32,633 bases of DNA from Nitrospira sp. (GCA_025934915.1 JAICWG010000026.1:1-32633), one strand, 5' to 3'. Counted from the stretch's first letter, positions 1 to 7,790 are shown. The notes: generated by a model not told the origin, from the sequence alone. Translations and numbers: made by a program.

Positions 1-639
1 CCATGGGACTTCACACACGTGCCGCCGGAGAAGTATCCGCTGCTGCTCTACTATCATCCGTTGACGATCTATCGGTATCAGGTCATCAAGCAGGCCGATC
101 TCGTGCTTGCCATGCTGCTGCTCGGCCATGAGTTCTCCCCGGAGTTGAAGCGACGAAACTTCGAATTTTATGATCCCATCACCACTGGAGACTCGTCACT
201 CTCACCCTGCATCCAAAGCATCATGGCCGCCGAGGTCGGCGATATGGCAAAGGCCCTGGAGCATGCGAAGGTGGCGACGTTGATGGATTTGGGCGATGTC
301 GCGGGAAATGTCAAAGACGGCTGCCATATTGCCGCCATGGGAGGAGTGTGGATGCTGTTCGTCTATGGGTTCGCGGGACTGCGCGACTATAGCGGTCAAT
401 TGAGCTTCCGGCCGGCCTTGCCGGATACCCTGGATTGTCTCCGCTTCCGGTTGCTCTTCCAAGGGCAGTCTCTCGAAGTCGATATCAACCAGAGCGCCAC
501 ACGGTATACGCTCAGAGGCAGCATACTCACGATACGTCACGAAGAAGAAGAGATTCGGCTTTCCGCCGATGCTTCCTCAGTTGTCAGGCCAAACCGGAAA
601 CTCTCGGAACGCGCGGAAGCGAACCAAGCAGCTGGATAG
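1..639 (+). CDS. GH65 glycoside phosphorylase/hydrolase, C-terminal part (5' end outside window)
   Basis: The reading frame is open from base 1, so the gene starts upstream of the window; the visible part is about 212 residues. The stretch WDFTHVPPEKYPLLLYYHP followed by IYRYQVIKQADLVLAM matches the late part of the GH65 (alpha/alpha)6 catalytic barrel, including the conserved Q-V-x-K-Q-A-D segment. The end (FRPALPDTLDCLRFRLLF onward) is the small beta-rich C-terminal domain. GH65 enzymes split alpha-linked disaccharides such as maltose, trehalose or kojibiose, usually by phosphorolysis in the cytoplasm. The catalytic acid lies upstream, so substrate cannot be judged. GlgX and MalQ in the same window support a role in alpha-glucan or trehalose turnover. 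Family is confident; specificity is unknown. Confidence 0.9.
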   Translation, partial: PWDFTHVPPEKYPLLLYYHPLTIYRYQVIKQADLVLAMLLLGHEFSPELKRRNFEFYDPITTGDSSLSPCIQSIMAAEVGDMAKALEHAKVATLMDLGDVAGNVKDGCHIAAMGGVWMLFVYGFAGLRDYSGQLSFRPALPDTLDCLRFRLLFQGQSLEVDINQSATRYTLRGSILTIRHEEEEIRLSADASSVVRPNRKLSERAEANQAAG

Positions 640-681
640 ACCAGGAAAAGATCATGGTAGACATCACCTGCCATGAATACG

Positions 682-701
682 TTCTAGAGAGTTCCCTAGC
701 T
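682..701. promoter_or_regulatory. Operator-like 20-bp motif, copy 1
   Basis: TTCTAGAGAGTTCCCTAGCT fits the recurrent window motif WACTRGNNNNTYCCCTAGNA. It lies in the gap between the GH65 gene and the PH-like gene, about 65 bp before the latter's start. An operator role is inferred from recurrence only. Confidence 0.4.
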
Positions 702-767
702 GCATGACACCTCGGAGACCTGTTTGACTGAAGCAGATCGCTGATGGCCGAACGCTGAGGAATTTTT

Positions 768-1217
768 GTGAAGGAATCCATCCTCTGGGCCGATTATCCG
801 TCTTGGCGGCAGTTCAGTTGGCTTTATCTCATGGCTGGACTCGTGGCCGGGCGGGCATGGCTCTTTTGGCGATTTGGATTTTCCGGATGGATCGACTGGA
901 CGGTCGGAGCAATCGTTCTACTCGGTACTGCGGCGATCGTACGACACTGGGCGCACTATGAAATCAGCCCGGCTCGTCTTATCGTCAGAAACGGATATAC
1001 AGGTCATGAGATCAGCGGCGTGGAACTTGCTGAGGTCGATCAAGTGGAAATCCAGCAGGGGCGGATCGCGTCACTGTTGGGTATCGGGACGGTAGTTGCG
1101 CTATCGAATAGACAACCGACACTTCGATTTCGCGGCGTCAACGATCCAGAAGGAGTGAAGCGGCGCATCGAGATTGCGATACGGATGCCCCGTGAACTCA
1201 ATGTCGCAGTAATGTAG
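768..1217 (+). CDS. PH-like (bPH2/YdbT-type) small membrane protein
   Basis: This 149-aa protein starts at GTG, a few bases after the purine-rich stretch CTGAGG. Two hydrophobic segments (about residues 17-35 and 40-60) form a membrane hairpin. They are followed by a soluble stretch of short beta-strand-like segments (HYEISPARLIVRNGYTGHEISGVELAEVDQVEIQQG, then GTVVALSNRQPTLRFRGVNDPEGVKRRIE). That layout, with the closing V-x-D-P-E-x-V-x-x-x-I helix, is typical of bacterial PH-like (DUF304/bPH2) proteins. Their molecular role is mostly unknown; membrane-associated scaffolding is likely. It heads a rightward group with the next two membrane genes. Confidence 0.65.
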   Translation: MKESILWADYPSWRQFSWLYLMAGLVAGRAWLFWRFGFSGWIDWTVGAIVLLGTAAIVRHWAHYEISPARLIVRNGYTGHEISGVELAEVDQVEIQQGRIASLLGIGTVVALSNRQPTLRFRGVNDPEGVKRRIEIAIRMPRELNVAVM

Positions 1218-1355
1218 CGTAACGCGTCGAACGCTCAATACGCAGGAACATCGGACGAACATCTCGAGTGGACATCTTGTTGCCGCGAGCGTTGTCCATG
1301 AGAGAGTTCGAGAAAAAGGAAGTCCTGAGAAATAATCGGAAGGAGGAAACCGAAA

Positions 1356-1772
1356 ATGGTGGAGATGGTTGTATCGCTAGTATTGGCCTTTACCGTGATC
1401 TGGGGTCTGATAGCGTTCGTCGGCGGAAGAAGCGACGTGAACGTGTGGCCGGCATTTGTGTTGTTCTTTCTTGCCATCTGGGCCGGTGGACTCTGGTTGA
1501 CACTGGTCGGCCCTTCGATGATCGGCGTGTCTTGGATGCCGTTCCTGTTTGTTGCGATCTTTATCGCGCTGTTCTGGGTCGCTGCGCCTCCTCCACCAAA
1601 ACGAACGAGGCGAGCGGGAGAGCAGGCTACCACTTCGGCTGCGCAGGAAAAAGATACAGCAGTGACGGCAGCGGATCTGGGTTTCTTGTTTTGGGTACTA
1701 CTCGTCGCCCTGACGATAGCTGCGCTCGCCCGCTATGCTCCGATGGTCGCGCCGGTCGCACAAGCTTCATGA
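1356..1772 (+). CDS. Small multi-pass membrane protein of unknown function
   Basis: The protein has 138 residues and a strong ribosome site (GGAGGAAACCGAAA before ATG). It has hydrophobic segments at about residues 3-22, 30-50, 56-76 and 109-127. A hydrophilic loop (PPPPKRTRRAGEQATTSAAQEKD) separates the third and fourth. I do not recognise a family. The stop is 9 bases before the site-2 protease start, so the two are probably co-transcribed, and it may be an accessory membrane partner. Other-frame ORFs over the same DNA lack this composition and ribosome site. Confidence 0.7.
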   Translation: MVEMVVSLVLAFTVIWGLIAFVGGRSDVNVWPAFVLFFLAIWAGGLWLTLVGPSMIGVSWMPFLFVAIFIALFWVAAPPPPKRTRRAGEQATTSAAQEKDTAVTAADLGFLFWVLLVALTIAALARYAPMVAPVAQAS

Positions 1773-1781
1773 GCAGACTCT

Positions 1782-2924
1782 ATGTTTGGGAAAGGCATCA
1801 ATCTATTTCGACTGTTCGGCTTTCAAGTCCAAGCGGACTTCAGCTGGCTTATTCTGGCTTTCCTCATCACATGGTCCCTGGCCACCGGCTATTTCCCTGA
1901 CCAATATCTGCAGTTGTCGCCTGCCCAATATTGGGGAATGGGAATTCTCGGCGCCCTCGGGCTGTTCGGCTCATTGATCTTTCATGAATTGTCCCACTCG
2001 TTGGTGGCACGGCGATTCGGCATCCCGATGAAGGGCATCACGCTGTTCATCTTCGGCGGAGTCGCCCACATGGACGGCGAACCTCCAAATCCCAAGTCTG
2101 AATTCTTCATGGCGATAGTCGGACCGCTGTCCAGTCTGCTGTTGGCCGCGATTTTATACGGAGCCACGCAGGGTGGACGAGCGGTCGGCTGGCCGGAACC
2201 GGTGAACGGAATCGTCAGCTACTTATCGTTCATCAATGTGCTCCTCGCGATGTTCAACATGGTTCCGGCATTTCCCCTGGATGGAGGCCGCGTGTTTCGC
2301 TCGGCGCTTTGGGCATGGACGGGCGATGTTCGTTGGACCACGAGACTCGCCGCTCGATGTGGTTCGGGATTCGGCATTGTGCTGATGGCATGGGGCGGGT
2401 TCAGCTCCTTGACGGGCAACTTCGTGGAAGGCTTGTGGTATGTCTTGATCGGGTTCTTCCTCTATGGCGCTGCCGATCAAGCCTATCAACAGGTGCTCGT
2501 AAACCGGGCGTTACGCGGTGAATCGGTTCGACGGTTCATGTCCCACGATCCGATAACCGTTTCACCAGGCCTTTCCGTGCAGTCATTGGTGGACGACTAC
2601 CTCTATCGGTACTTACACGACATGTTTCCCGTACTGGAGGGCACGAAAGTGGTGGGCTGTGTCTCCAAGAAACAGGTGGGAAATCTATCGCGGGCAGCAT
2701 GGCCGCACAAGAGCGTGGCGGATATCATGGACGTCTGTTCGCCAGAGAAGACCGTGCAGGCCGACAGCGATGCCGGCAAGGCATTGGCTCAGATGAATAA
2801 GACGGGATTAAGTCAATTATTGGTTCTCGAAGGGGATCGGCTCGTGGGGATGATCACGCTCAAGGATCTGTTGAGGCATCTCGTGTTTCGCTTGAATTTA
2901 GAAGACATGGAGAGAGCCGTGTGA
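1782..2924 (+). CDS. Site-2-protease-type zinc metalloprotease with C-terminal CBS domains
   Basis: A 380-aa intramembrane protease of the M50B (SpoIVFB/YwhC) class. Zinc ligands are visible: HELSH at residues 68-72 (H68, E69, H72) and N-x-V-P-x-F-P-L-D-G-G at about 159-169, where D167 is the third ligand. About five to six membrane segments fill residues 15-240. A CBS pair (about 250-375) begins at RFMSHDPITVSPGLSV, with the second module ending LLVLEGDRLVGMITLKDLLRH. CBS pairs usually bind adenine nucleotides and gate such proteases. The family cleaves membrane-bound substrates, often anti-sigma factors or signal-peptide remnants. The substrate here is unknown. Length matches the usual 370-390 aa of CBS-containing members. 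Confidence 0.92.
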   Translation: MFGKGINLFRLFGFQVQADFSWLILAFLITWSLATGYFPDQYLQLSPAQYWGMGILGALGLFGSLIFHELSHSLVARRFGIPMKGITLFIFGGVAHMDGEPPNPKSEFFMAIVGPLSSLLLAAILYGATQGGRAVGWPEPVNGIVSYLSFINVLLAMFNMVPAFPLDGGRVFRSALWAWTGDVRWTTRLAARCGSGFGIVLMAWGGFSSLTGNFVEGLWYVLIGFFLYGAADQAYQQVLVNRALRGESVRRFMSHDPITVSPGLSVQSLVDDYLYRYLHDMFPVLEGTKVVGCVSKKQVGNLSRAAWPHKSVADIMDVCSPEKTVQADSDAGKALAQMNKTGLSQLLVLEGDRLVGMITLKDLLRHLVFRLNLEDMERAV

Positions 2925-2985
2925 ATCGGAACTTGGCCGACATCGACGATGCCGGCGCCTCCATACGAGTCAATCTGCGAAAAGA

Positions 2986-3801
2986 TCATGTTCCACCCTT
3001 CTTCTGTGCGTGGAAGGGGCATACCCAATTATCTGAAACGGCCCGGCCAGAATATTGGCGTGCCTCCGAATTGTCCCCGAAGTTAGACAGCATAGGGTTG
3101 ATCGAACCCTGGAACGCCATCTCGCGCGTCCGTATTGTCTGTCTTATCGTCTCAAACTTTCCGCGAGCGCGTAGACGGTCGAACTGTTCGTGCAGGTTGA
3201 ACACCACGCTCGGATACGGGAAGGTTCGCGCCAGACGCGAGGCCTTAGGATGCATCCCAATGGCGAACATAGATCGACCGCCGATGCTGTAGGAAAAACG
3301 GCGACTTACAGGATCCGATTCCACATCCTTGTCCCATATAAAGGAATCGGAATCAAGAACGTGCATTCCCTGAAGTTGATTCCATAGCAGATCCTCGAAG
3401 TGCCGCTCTGACTGGATGGCTGGTCCACGGAACATCGCGACGAAGGTAATGAAATGGTCGTCGATGGACGTGAACTCATGGCAAAAGCAGTACAGGTCAT
3501 GACAAACGGCGCGTACGGCACTGTCGCAACTCAGTTCCGGGTAGAGTCCAAAACGATAGCTGTTGTGGCTGAAGGCCGAGATGGCACCGGTGCAGGGGTA
3601 AAACTGGCCCAAGATCTGCTGTCTCAGCTGGTTATGCGCCTCGATCAGTTCGGCGTCGATCTGTATCTCAGGTGCGAGCGGTCTCGTAATCGATTTCCCA
3701 TTGAAAGCCGAATAGCTCGAGAACCGGCTTGCCGTCGGATCGCTCGACAAGGGGTTCCACTGGCGCGCATTACCCATCCCGGTGTCCACATTCACTGACA
3801 T
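2986..3801 (-). CDS. YqcI/YcgG family protein (GntA-like heme-dependent N-hydroxylase family)
   Basis: This 271-aa protein matches the YqcI/YcgG family, whose studied member GntA N-hydroxylates a guanidino amino acid in guanitoxin synthesis. Seen here are the N-terminal block FYPCTGAISAFSHNSYRFGLYPEL (about residues 67-90) and the family's C-terminal block NPMLSNFGDNSEARQYSGR ending in W-V-C-P-F (about 235-263). The central part holds DSDSFIWDKDVESDPVSRRFSYSIGG, then FAIGMHPKASRLARTF. The substrate here is unknown, since no other guanitoxin genes are nearby. The start ATG overlaps the stop of an 18-codon ORF that has the better ribosome site. The frame stays open upstream, so an earlier non-ATG start is possible. 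It is leftward, while its neighbour is rightward. Confidence 0.8.
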   Translation of the reverse strand: MSVNVDTGMGNARQWNPLSSDPTASRFSSYSAFNGKSITRPLAPEIQIDAELIEAHNQLRQQILGQFYPCTGAISAFSHNSYRFGLYPELSCDSAVRAVCHDLYCFCHEFTSIDDHFITFVAMFRGPAIQSERHFEDLLWNQLQGMHVLDSDSFIWDKDVESDPVSRRFSYSIGGRSMFAIGMHPKASRLARTFPYPSVVFNLHEQFDRLRARGKFETIRQTIRTREMAFQGSINPMLSNFGDNSEARQYSGRAVSDNWVCPFHAQKKGGT

Positions 3802-3848
3802 ATGGCTAAGAGCTTCCAGCCTCGAGATGTCATTTTCGTCTGGTACAT
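3792..3848 (-). CDS. 18-codon leader ORF coupled to the YqcI/YcgG gene
   Basis: AAAAAGGAGAGGCC sits directly before an ATG that opens the short frame MYQTKMTSRGWKLLAICQ. Its stop TGA overlaps the start of the next gene in the string ATGTCAGTGA. This is the strongest ribosome site near the gene, so ribosomes likely enter here and reinitiate, giving translational coupling. It could instead be the true N-terminus of the main gene separated by a frameshift; I cannot decide from sequence alone. Confidence 0.45.
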   Translation of the reverse strand: MYQTKMTSRGWKLLAICQ

Positions 3849-4006
3849 GGCCTCTCCTTTTTGCTGAATTGAGTTGGCAGCCACGTTGTTACGGAGGTCA
3901 TTGTGCAGATGCCTCGTCCTTCGGATGTGATTCATCTTCTTCGATGAGAAGACCAAGCTAAGGAGCGTGGAAATGTGACGTGTACAGAAAACAGAATGCC
4001 TGCCCG

Positions 4007-4408
4007 CTAAAGCGCTTTGTTCGCGTCGTTGCCATGCCTCCCCGAAGGCGCCATGAATAATCGAACGAGCGCCCAGCCCAACATGGCCGCAAAGATCCAA
4101 CGGTCGGTTCCGACACATGGCATCCCGGCGCCCATGCCGTCACCCGCATTGGATACCACATGGCTCGGCACATAGGTCGCAATGGCGAAAGATGGAGGAA
4201 CCACGACCGATAGCTCATGGCCTTGGGCTTTCGTTGGACCAGCCACTGTCGCGTTTTCAGTGAGAGAAATGTGACGCCCCACCTCTTTGACATAGGCCAA
4301 CGTGGCGTCGTAGCGTGGAACCTTGCCTTCTGACCAGGCGGCGACCGTATCTTTCAACAAGGTCCACAAGCGACCGTACGTAAACTGATGAAACCATCCG
4401 AACGCCAT
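4007..4408 (-). CDS. Hypothetical 133-aa protein with one C-terminal membrane segment
   Basis: The frame opens at ATG after CAGGAGCAATGT, a good ribosome site. Residues 1-90 are soluble and mixed (LLKDTVAAWSEGKVPRYDATLAYVKEVGRHISL), followed by a small-residue stretch. A hydrophobic segment (WIFAAMLGWALVRLFMA, about residues 103-119) is followed by a basic tail, suggesting a tail-anchored topology with a cytoplasmic body. I recognise no family. A copy of the recurrent 20-bp motif lies about 57 bp upstream of the start. The overlapping minus-strand frames have no comparable start site. Confidence 0.55.
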   Translation of the reverse strand: MAFGWFHQFTYGRLWTLLKDTVAAWSEGKVPRYDATLAYVKEVGRHISLTENATVAGPTKAQGHELSVVVPPSFAIATYVPSHVVSNAGDGMGAGMPCVGTDRWIFAAMLGWALVRLFMAPSGRHGNDANKAL

Positions 4409-4464
4409 ACATTGCTCCTGGGCGATAGGTTCGACTTACCATAGACATAAGGAGTCATCTTATG

Positions 4465-4484
4465 AACTAGGGACTTCCCGAATT
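4465..4484. promoter_or_regulatory. Operator-like 20-bp motif, copy 2
   Basis: AACTAGGGACTTCCCGAATT lies about 57 bp upstream of the leftward 133-aa gene. The left half and the TCCC core fit the consensus; the right half is degraded. Confidence 0.35.
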
Positions 4485-4531
4485 GTCTCTCTAAATCTCT
4501 GCCTGAGCTACACCGCATAAGTGATACACCT

Positions 4532-4551
4532 AGCTGGTATTTCCGGTAGAT
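4532..4551. promoter_or_regulatory. Operator-like 20-bp motif, copy 3
   Basis: AGCTGGTATTTCCGGTAGAT lies about 20 bp before the ATG of the iron-permease remnant. Position and spacing of the CTGG and GGTAG arms match the other copies. Confidence 0.35.
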
Positions 4552-4569
4552 CTGCCAGTGTAACCGCTA

Positions 4570-4918
4570 TGAATTTCCCTAAGCACACCGGTATTTTCAT
4601 AGGGTCGCGAACGCCTGCTCTCGAATGTTCGGCACCGCCGGAGCCTTCTGGGTCGCCGTCGGGGTCGTGGCAATCTGGGCATTGACTGGTCCGCTGTTCA
4701 ACTTCAGCGATACTTGGCAGCTGGTCATCAATACCGACACGTCTGCGTGGCGCACAATCACTTCTATACTGCTACATCACTTCACGATTTTTTTCTGTGC
4801 CACGGTTTTGATGTCGATTTGCAAGAGCGCACCTTCGACCTCTTGGCCGCTAGGGGTTCTGCGAGTTGGATCGACGAATGATCGTTGTTTGACTGGAGGA
4901 CAAATAGCCCAAAACTAA
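4570..4918 (+). pseudogene. Low-affinity iron permease (PF04120 type), frameshifted at both ends
   Basis: The middle is unmistakable: [17 protein letters not shown], a hydrophobic helix, then [23 protein letters not shown], the hallmark of small low-affinity iron permeases. The matching frame is closed upstream by TAA at 4580-4582, while an ATG at 4570 begins MNFPKHTG in another frame, so a frameshift near 4585-4600 is needed. After INTDTS the expected membrane segment and the K-L-D-E-L-containing tail are absent, replaced by an unrelated sequence rich in S, C and T that ends at 4918. About half the family's 120-130 residues can be read. The result is a dead gene, or one damaged by two or more indels. 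Confidence 0.6.
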
Positions 4919-4946
4919 CATCACTTTATCCTGCTGCGACAACACG

Positions 4947-5168
4947 ATGAGCGAACAGATGCGGTTAACAATGCTTTGCGATCGAGATGGCGTAGATGTC
5001 GCCAAGGAATGGGTGCGGTCGACGCTCCAACTTTATCGGCAGTCTGTAGAAAACCCCAAGCATTTTGCATCACAGGCAGATTGGACATTACGCTTTGAGG
5101 ACAGCATGCGGGAGCTGGCGGCGTTCATGGAACGCGAAACCTCGGATTCCCATAGAGATCATTCATAA
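4947..5168 (+). CDS. Hypothetical 73-aa protein
   Basis: A short acidic/amphipathic protein (MSEQMRLTMLCDRDGVDVAKEWVRSTLQLYRQSVEN) predicted mostly helical, with no signal peptide and no membrane segment. No clear ribosome site precedes the ATG, which lowers confidence. The composition is protein-like throughout (DWTLRFEDSMRELAAFMERE) and the frame is closely followed by the next ORF, 16 bp after the stop. I recognise no domain. The stop lies inside a 13-bp tandem duplication. Confidence 0.5.
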   Translation: MSEQMRLTMLCDRDGVDVAKEWVRSTLQLYRQSVENPKHFASQADWTLRFEDSMRELAAFMERETSDSHRDHS

Positions 5169-5188
5169 CCGATGTTCATAACCGATGT
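5163..5188 (+). repeat. 13-bp tandem duplication at a gene junction
   Basis: TCATAACCGATGT occurs twice back to back (5163-5175, 5176-5188). It spans the stop of the 73-aa gene and the start of the next, so it doubled the distance between them. Seen directly; likely a recent slippage event. Confidence 0.85.
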
Positions 5189-5523
5189 TGCCGGAAGACT
5201 GGCGAGCGCGGCGGATGTTGGTCACATACAACCGGTTGGGGGAAATGTTCCCGCAAGCGATTGTTCATCGTTACGTCAGTCTATGGGTTATTACCACTCT
5301 GTTGTTCGCGGGACTACTCGGCCTTGCCGAATACCACCGGAACCCTCTGAACGATCCTGATCAAGCTCAACAGCGAACGCGGCGCCCCCACGCGCAACGC
5401 CCGGTGCTCCAGGAGAGGGATACTTTGAAGCCCTTGCCGAAAGGGCTGTCGGCCGGCAGTTCAACGACGAGGAATGGAAGGAACTCTGTATCCATCATAA
5501 TAACTACTTTATCTGATGGATGA
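5185..5523 (+). CDS. Hypothetical small membrane protein, probably frameshifted near residue 65
   Basis: The first 65 residues look genuine: MLPEDWRARRMLVTYNRLGEMFPQAIVHRYVSL, one membrane segment (about 34-49), then HRNPLNDPDQAQQR. Beyond this the annotated frame loses protein character. A second frame carries APGEGYFEALAERAVGRQF continuing NDEEWKELCIHHNNYFI to a stop at about 5513-5515, which reads like the true C-terminus but has no start of its own. An indel around 5370-5400 would join them. No family recognised. It follows the 73-aa gene by 16 bp in the same orientation. Confidence 0.45.
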   Translation: MLPEDWRARRMLVTYNRLGEMFPQAIVHRYVSLWVITTLLFAGLLGLAEYHRNPLNDPDQAQQRTRRPHAQRPVLQERDTLKPLPKGLSAGSSTTRNGRNSVSIIITTLSDG

Positions 5524-5858
5524 TGACATCGAGCAGGCAATGAATGAAAATCGATGGATCTCGATGACAAAAACGGAAGCGTCGTGACTGGGACCGTCCG
5601 ACCGGACGGCAAATCGCGGGTCAGGCCCATTTATTATCCTCCTTGATGAGAACAAGGGAATTTCTGACTTGCCGGAGATCCGCATGGAGGGGTAATATGC
5701 GAGGCATGGACAGGCAACGACGGTCCATATATGGAGGGGCTCCGACCACGCATGGCGATCCGTTTGTCTAAGAACTAAGCCGTGAACCGGCAATGAGAGA
5801 GAGGCCATCGACATCCTAAGTCTGAAGGTGGCGCTATAGAATTCAACATGGAGAAACG
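5524..5858. other. Intergenic stretch with no supported gene
   Basis: No frame longer than about 60 codons has protein-like composition here. A 23-codon frame (MDDDIEQAMNENRWISMTKTEAS, about 5517-5588) could be a leftover of the preceding damaged gene. No strong hairpin or repeat was seen. Confidence 0.5.
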
Positions 5859-6152
5859 ATGATCACATTACGAACCGAGTGCGGCATTATGCTGGCGGGG
5901 CTGGTCCTTTCACTTGGCATCCAGGGGTGCTCAGCTTGGGATCCTGGTCATCAGAGCCGAGTGTTGTGCATTGTCAAAGGGATGGGCGTTTGCATCCATG
6001 GGGGCTCAGCTCTGGCTTCAGATCATCCTTCGACACCGGAGGTCTCCAAGGGGACGGACCTGACCCCCAGGCCGACACGCACAGATTCCGGCGGGGGAGT
6101 GATTCCCCATAAACAGGTGGATCAGCACGATCCTGCACCAGAGCGATATTGA
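5859..6152 (+). CDS. Small putative lipoprotein (97 aa)
   Basis: The start ATG follows GGAGAAACG. The N-terminus has a hydrophobic stretch ending in a lipobox-like LGIQGC (Cys at residue 24), which predicts signal-peptidase II cleavage and a lipid anchor. The mature part is short and rich in G, P, S and T (DLTPRPTRTDSGGGVIPHKQ) with no recognisable domain. It would sit on the periplasmic side of a membrane. Low-complexity makeup leaves some doubt that it is a working gene. Confidence 0.5.
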   Translation: MITLRTECGIMLAGLVLSLGIQGCSAWDPGHQSRVLCIVKGMGVCIHGGSALASDHPSTPEVSKGTDLTPRPTRTDSGGGVIPHKQVDQHDPAPERY

Positions 6153-6404
6153 CTCGGCAGATGATCGTCTCCTCGCTCGGATGGTTTTGAGCTTCGGGTC
6201 GTCCACCGAATAGACCGGCACACTGCGTGACAGCTCGAACATCGCGAAAATAATCTGCTGAAGCTGCCATGCCGAGCACTTTGTTCCCATCACAATCGTC
6301 TTCCCCGTGAGCTGAATCATCTCATTCGCCTTCGCTTCTTCATTATCTCAAGATTCGCCGAAACGAACGGTTCTTGCGAGGACAATGGAATGATGGTTTC
6401 GATG

Positions 6405-6487
6405 GTGAATAAGGACATCCCTTCCATTGTGTAGACATTTTGGCCTTACGTGAAGCGGTTCTAAAAACTGTGTACGCAGCTTGAGCA
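6405..6487. repeat. Dispersed ~80-bp repeat, copy 1
   Basis: The stretch around GGACATCCCTTCC, TTACGTGAAGC and AAAACTGTG recurs at 26072-26157 in the same orientation, about 80% identical by eye over 70-80 bp. Both copies are intergenic. On either strand the copies can be read as similar peptides, so it could be a gene remnant or a non-coding element. Confidence 0.7.
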
Positions 6488-6534
6488 AGTTGGAAAGGTC
6501 GTACGACACCACTCTATCCATATGAACTTCACCA

Positions 6535-7467
6535 TCAGGCGGCTTCTTCATGGTCAGGATCCTGGTGAGCCCGTGCTGTGGCAGCTTTGTCAATCTCGGC
6601 ATTGATCTCACCACCGAGCAAGAGAACCATGCCGCTCCAATAGAGCCACAGCATCAGCACAATAATGCCGGCAATGGATCCATAGACTTTGTTGTAGTCC
6701 CCGAAATTATCGACATACAGCTTAAATCCCAGTGAAACCACGAACCACATGGCCACGGCGAACGCCGATCCAGGCGTGACCCAACGCCAATCCTGTCGGA
6801 TGTCCGGGCATACGTAATAAATGACGCCGACCACAAAGAGCATGATGGCGGCTACGACAGGCCATTGCAGCAGATTCCATGCGACGACAAAGACCCGTCC
6901 CAGTCCGATCAGATCGGCAATCCAAGCGCTAAGACGAGTTCCGTACAGCACCAATGCCAAAGACAGAATGACGAATCCCGCTAATCCGATGGTGAGTGCG
7001 ATTGCCGTGAGACGCGCCCGCCAAAACGGACGGCTATCCTCTTTCACGCCGTACACGACGTTCAGCGCATCCATGATTGCGGCCATACCGCTGGACGACG
7101 CCCAGAGCGCGCCCAACGCTCCGAGCGAAAGAATATCGGCGCCGCTCCCGGCGGCGACTTGCTTCAAGAATCGTTCAACCATGGAAAGGGCGTCATTCGG
7201 CAAGACTTGACTCAGATGGCTCATCAGTCTGGGCATATAACCTTGCACCGAGAAGACGCCCATAAGCGCCGTGAGGACCAATAACGCAGGAAACAGCGCG
7301 AGCACAATGTAGTACGATAGCTGCGCGGCGCGTCCCAACACTTCGTCCCGCAGGCTCTCATGCCACAGCCGACGCCCCATTTCATAGAAGGAGAGTCCTC
7401 CGAACTTCCAGGGATTGCACTCGGACGATCGGCTGGTGAGCGATGATTCGGTAGAAGTTCGATTCAT
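6535..7467 (-). CDS. YihY/UPF0761 family inner-membrane protein
   Basis: The 310-aa length, five to six membrane segments and family blocks identify this YihY protein (once wrongly called ribonuclease BN). The blocks are RAAQLSYYIVLALFPALLVLTAL near residue 45, GALWASSSGMAAIMDALN near 120, and YGSIAGIIVLMLWLYWSGMVLLLGGEINAE near 265. The E in the last block is the conserved family glutamate. Role is unproven; a transporter or envelope function is assumed for the family. The start ATG at 7467 precedes a hydrophilic N-terminus of about 30 residues. It stands alone in its orientation; the decayed thioredoxin-reductase fragment lies just upstream. Confidence 0.93.
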   Translation of the reverse strand: MNRTSTESSLTSRSSECNPWKFGGLSFYEMGRRLWHESLRDEVLGRAAQLSYYIVLALFPALLVLTALMGVFSVQGYMPRLMSHLSQVLPNDALSMVERFLKQVAAGSGADILSLGALGALWASSSGMAAIMDALNVVYGVKEDSRPFWRARLTAIALTIGLAGFVILSLALVLYGTRLSAWIADLIGLGRVFVVAWNLLQWPVVAAIMLFVVGVIYYVCPDIRQDWRWVTPGSAFAVAMWFVVSLGFKLYVDNFGDYNKVYGSIAGIIVLMLWLYWSGMVLLLGGEINAEIDKAATARAHQDPDHEEAA

Positions 7468-7499
7468 GCGCGCTCACTTCGGTGGTTTTGTTTTCTCAG

Positions 7500-7790
7500 A
7501 TATGGTTGGAGATAAATCATTTTTGAAGAGCTTCATGCTGATCGTCTGCTTGGCTGTCGCACCCTGACCGGCGGCAATGGTCATTTAGCAATTCGCGGAG
7601 GTGACGCAATCACCGGCAGGAGCCCAAGGTTCTTGCGTCCTTCATCATCCAATTGAACGCCGACCTGCGCCGCCTGGTCGTGATGATAGACATCGCTGCC
7701 CGCCACAGAAATTTTCCCATAGTCGTGCAACATCGATCGGATATTCTGCCGCATCTCATGCTTGTGCAGCAGAGTTTTTCTCGCCCCAGT
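7500..7790 (-). pseudogene. Thioredoxin-reductase-like gene, 3'-terminal fragment
   Basis: On the minus strand the string HEMRQNIRSMLHDYGKISV, then SDVYHHDQAAQVGVQLDDEGRKN, aligns with the reductase gene at 26876-27854 (IQEHIGSILHDRGQLSAVV, then GDVCHHDLAEQVGARLDNEG). Plus-strand DNA is also shared: CCCTGACCGGCGGCAATG followed by TCATTT occurs in both, and the similarity runs to the tail. Between these blocks pieces are missing and the frame is broken. The NAD- and FAD-binding parts are absent. It is a decayed second copy of the C-terminal third, directly downstream of the exported-protein gene at 7825-8241. Confidence 0.7.

Noticed and set aside
2921..3292. 123-aa plus-strand frame overlapping the S2P stop by 4 bp
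   Set aside because: The overlap looks operonic, but the opposite strand carries the clear YqcI/YcgG motifs (QYSGR, W-V-C-P-F), which settles the coding strand.
6018..6320. 100-aa minus-strand frame starting MIQLTGKTIVMGTKCSAWQL
   Set aside because: The first 45 residues are protein-like but there is no ribosome site, the rest is random-like and it overlaps the small lipoprotein; possibly a remnant.
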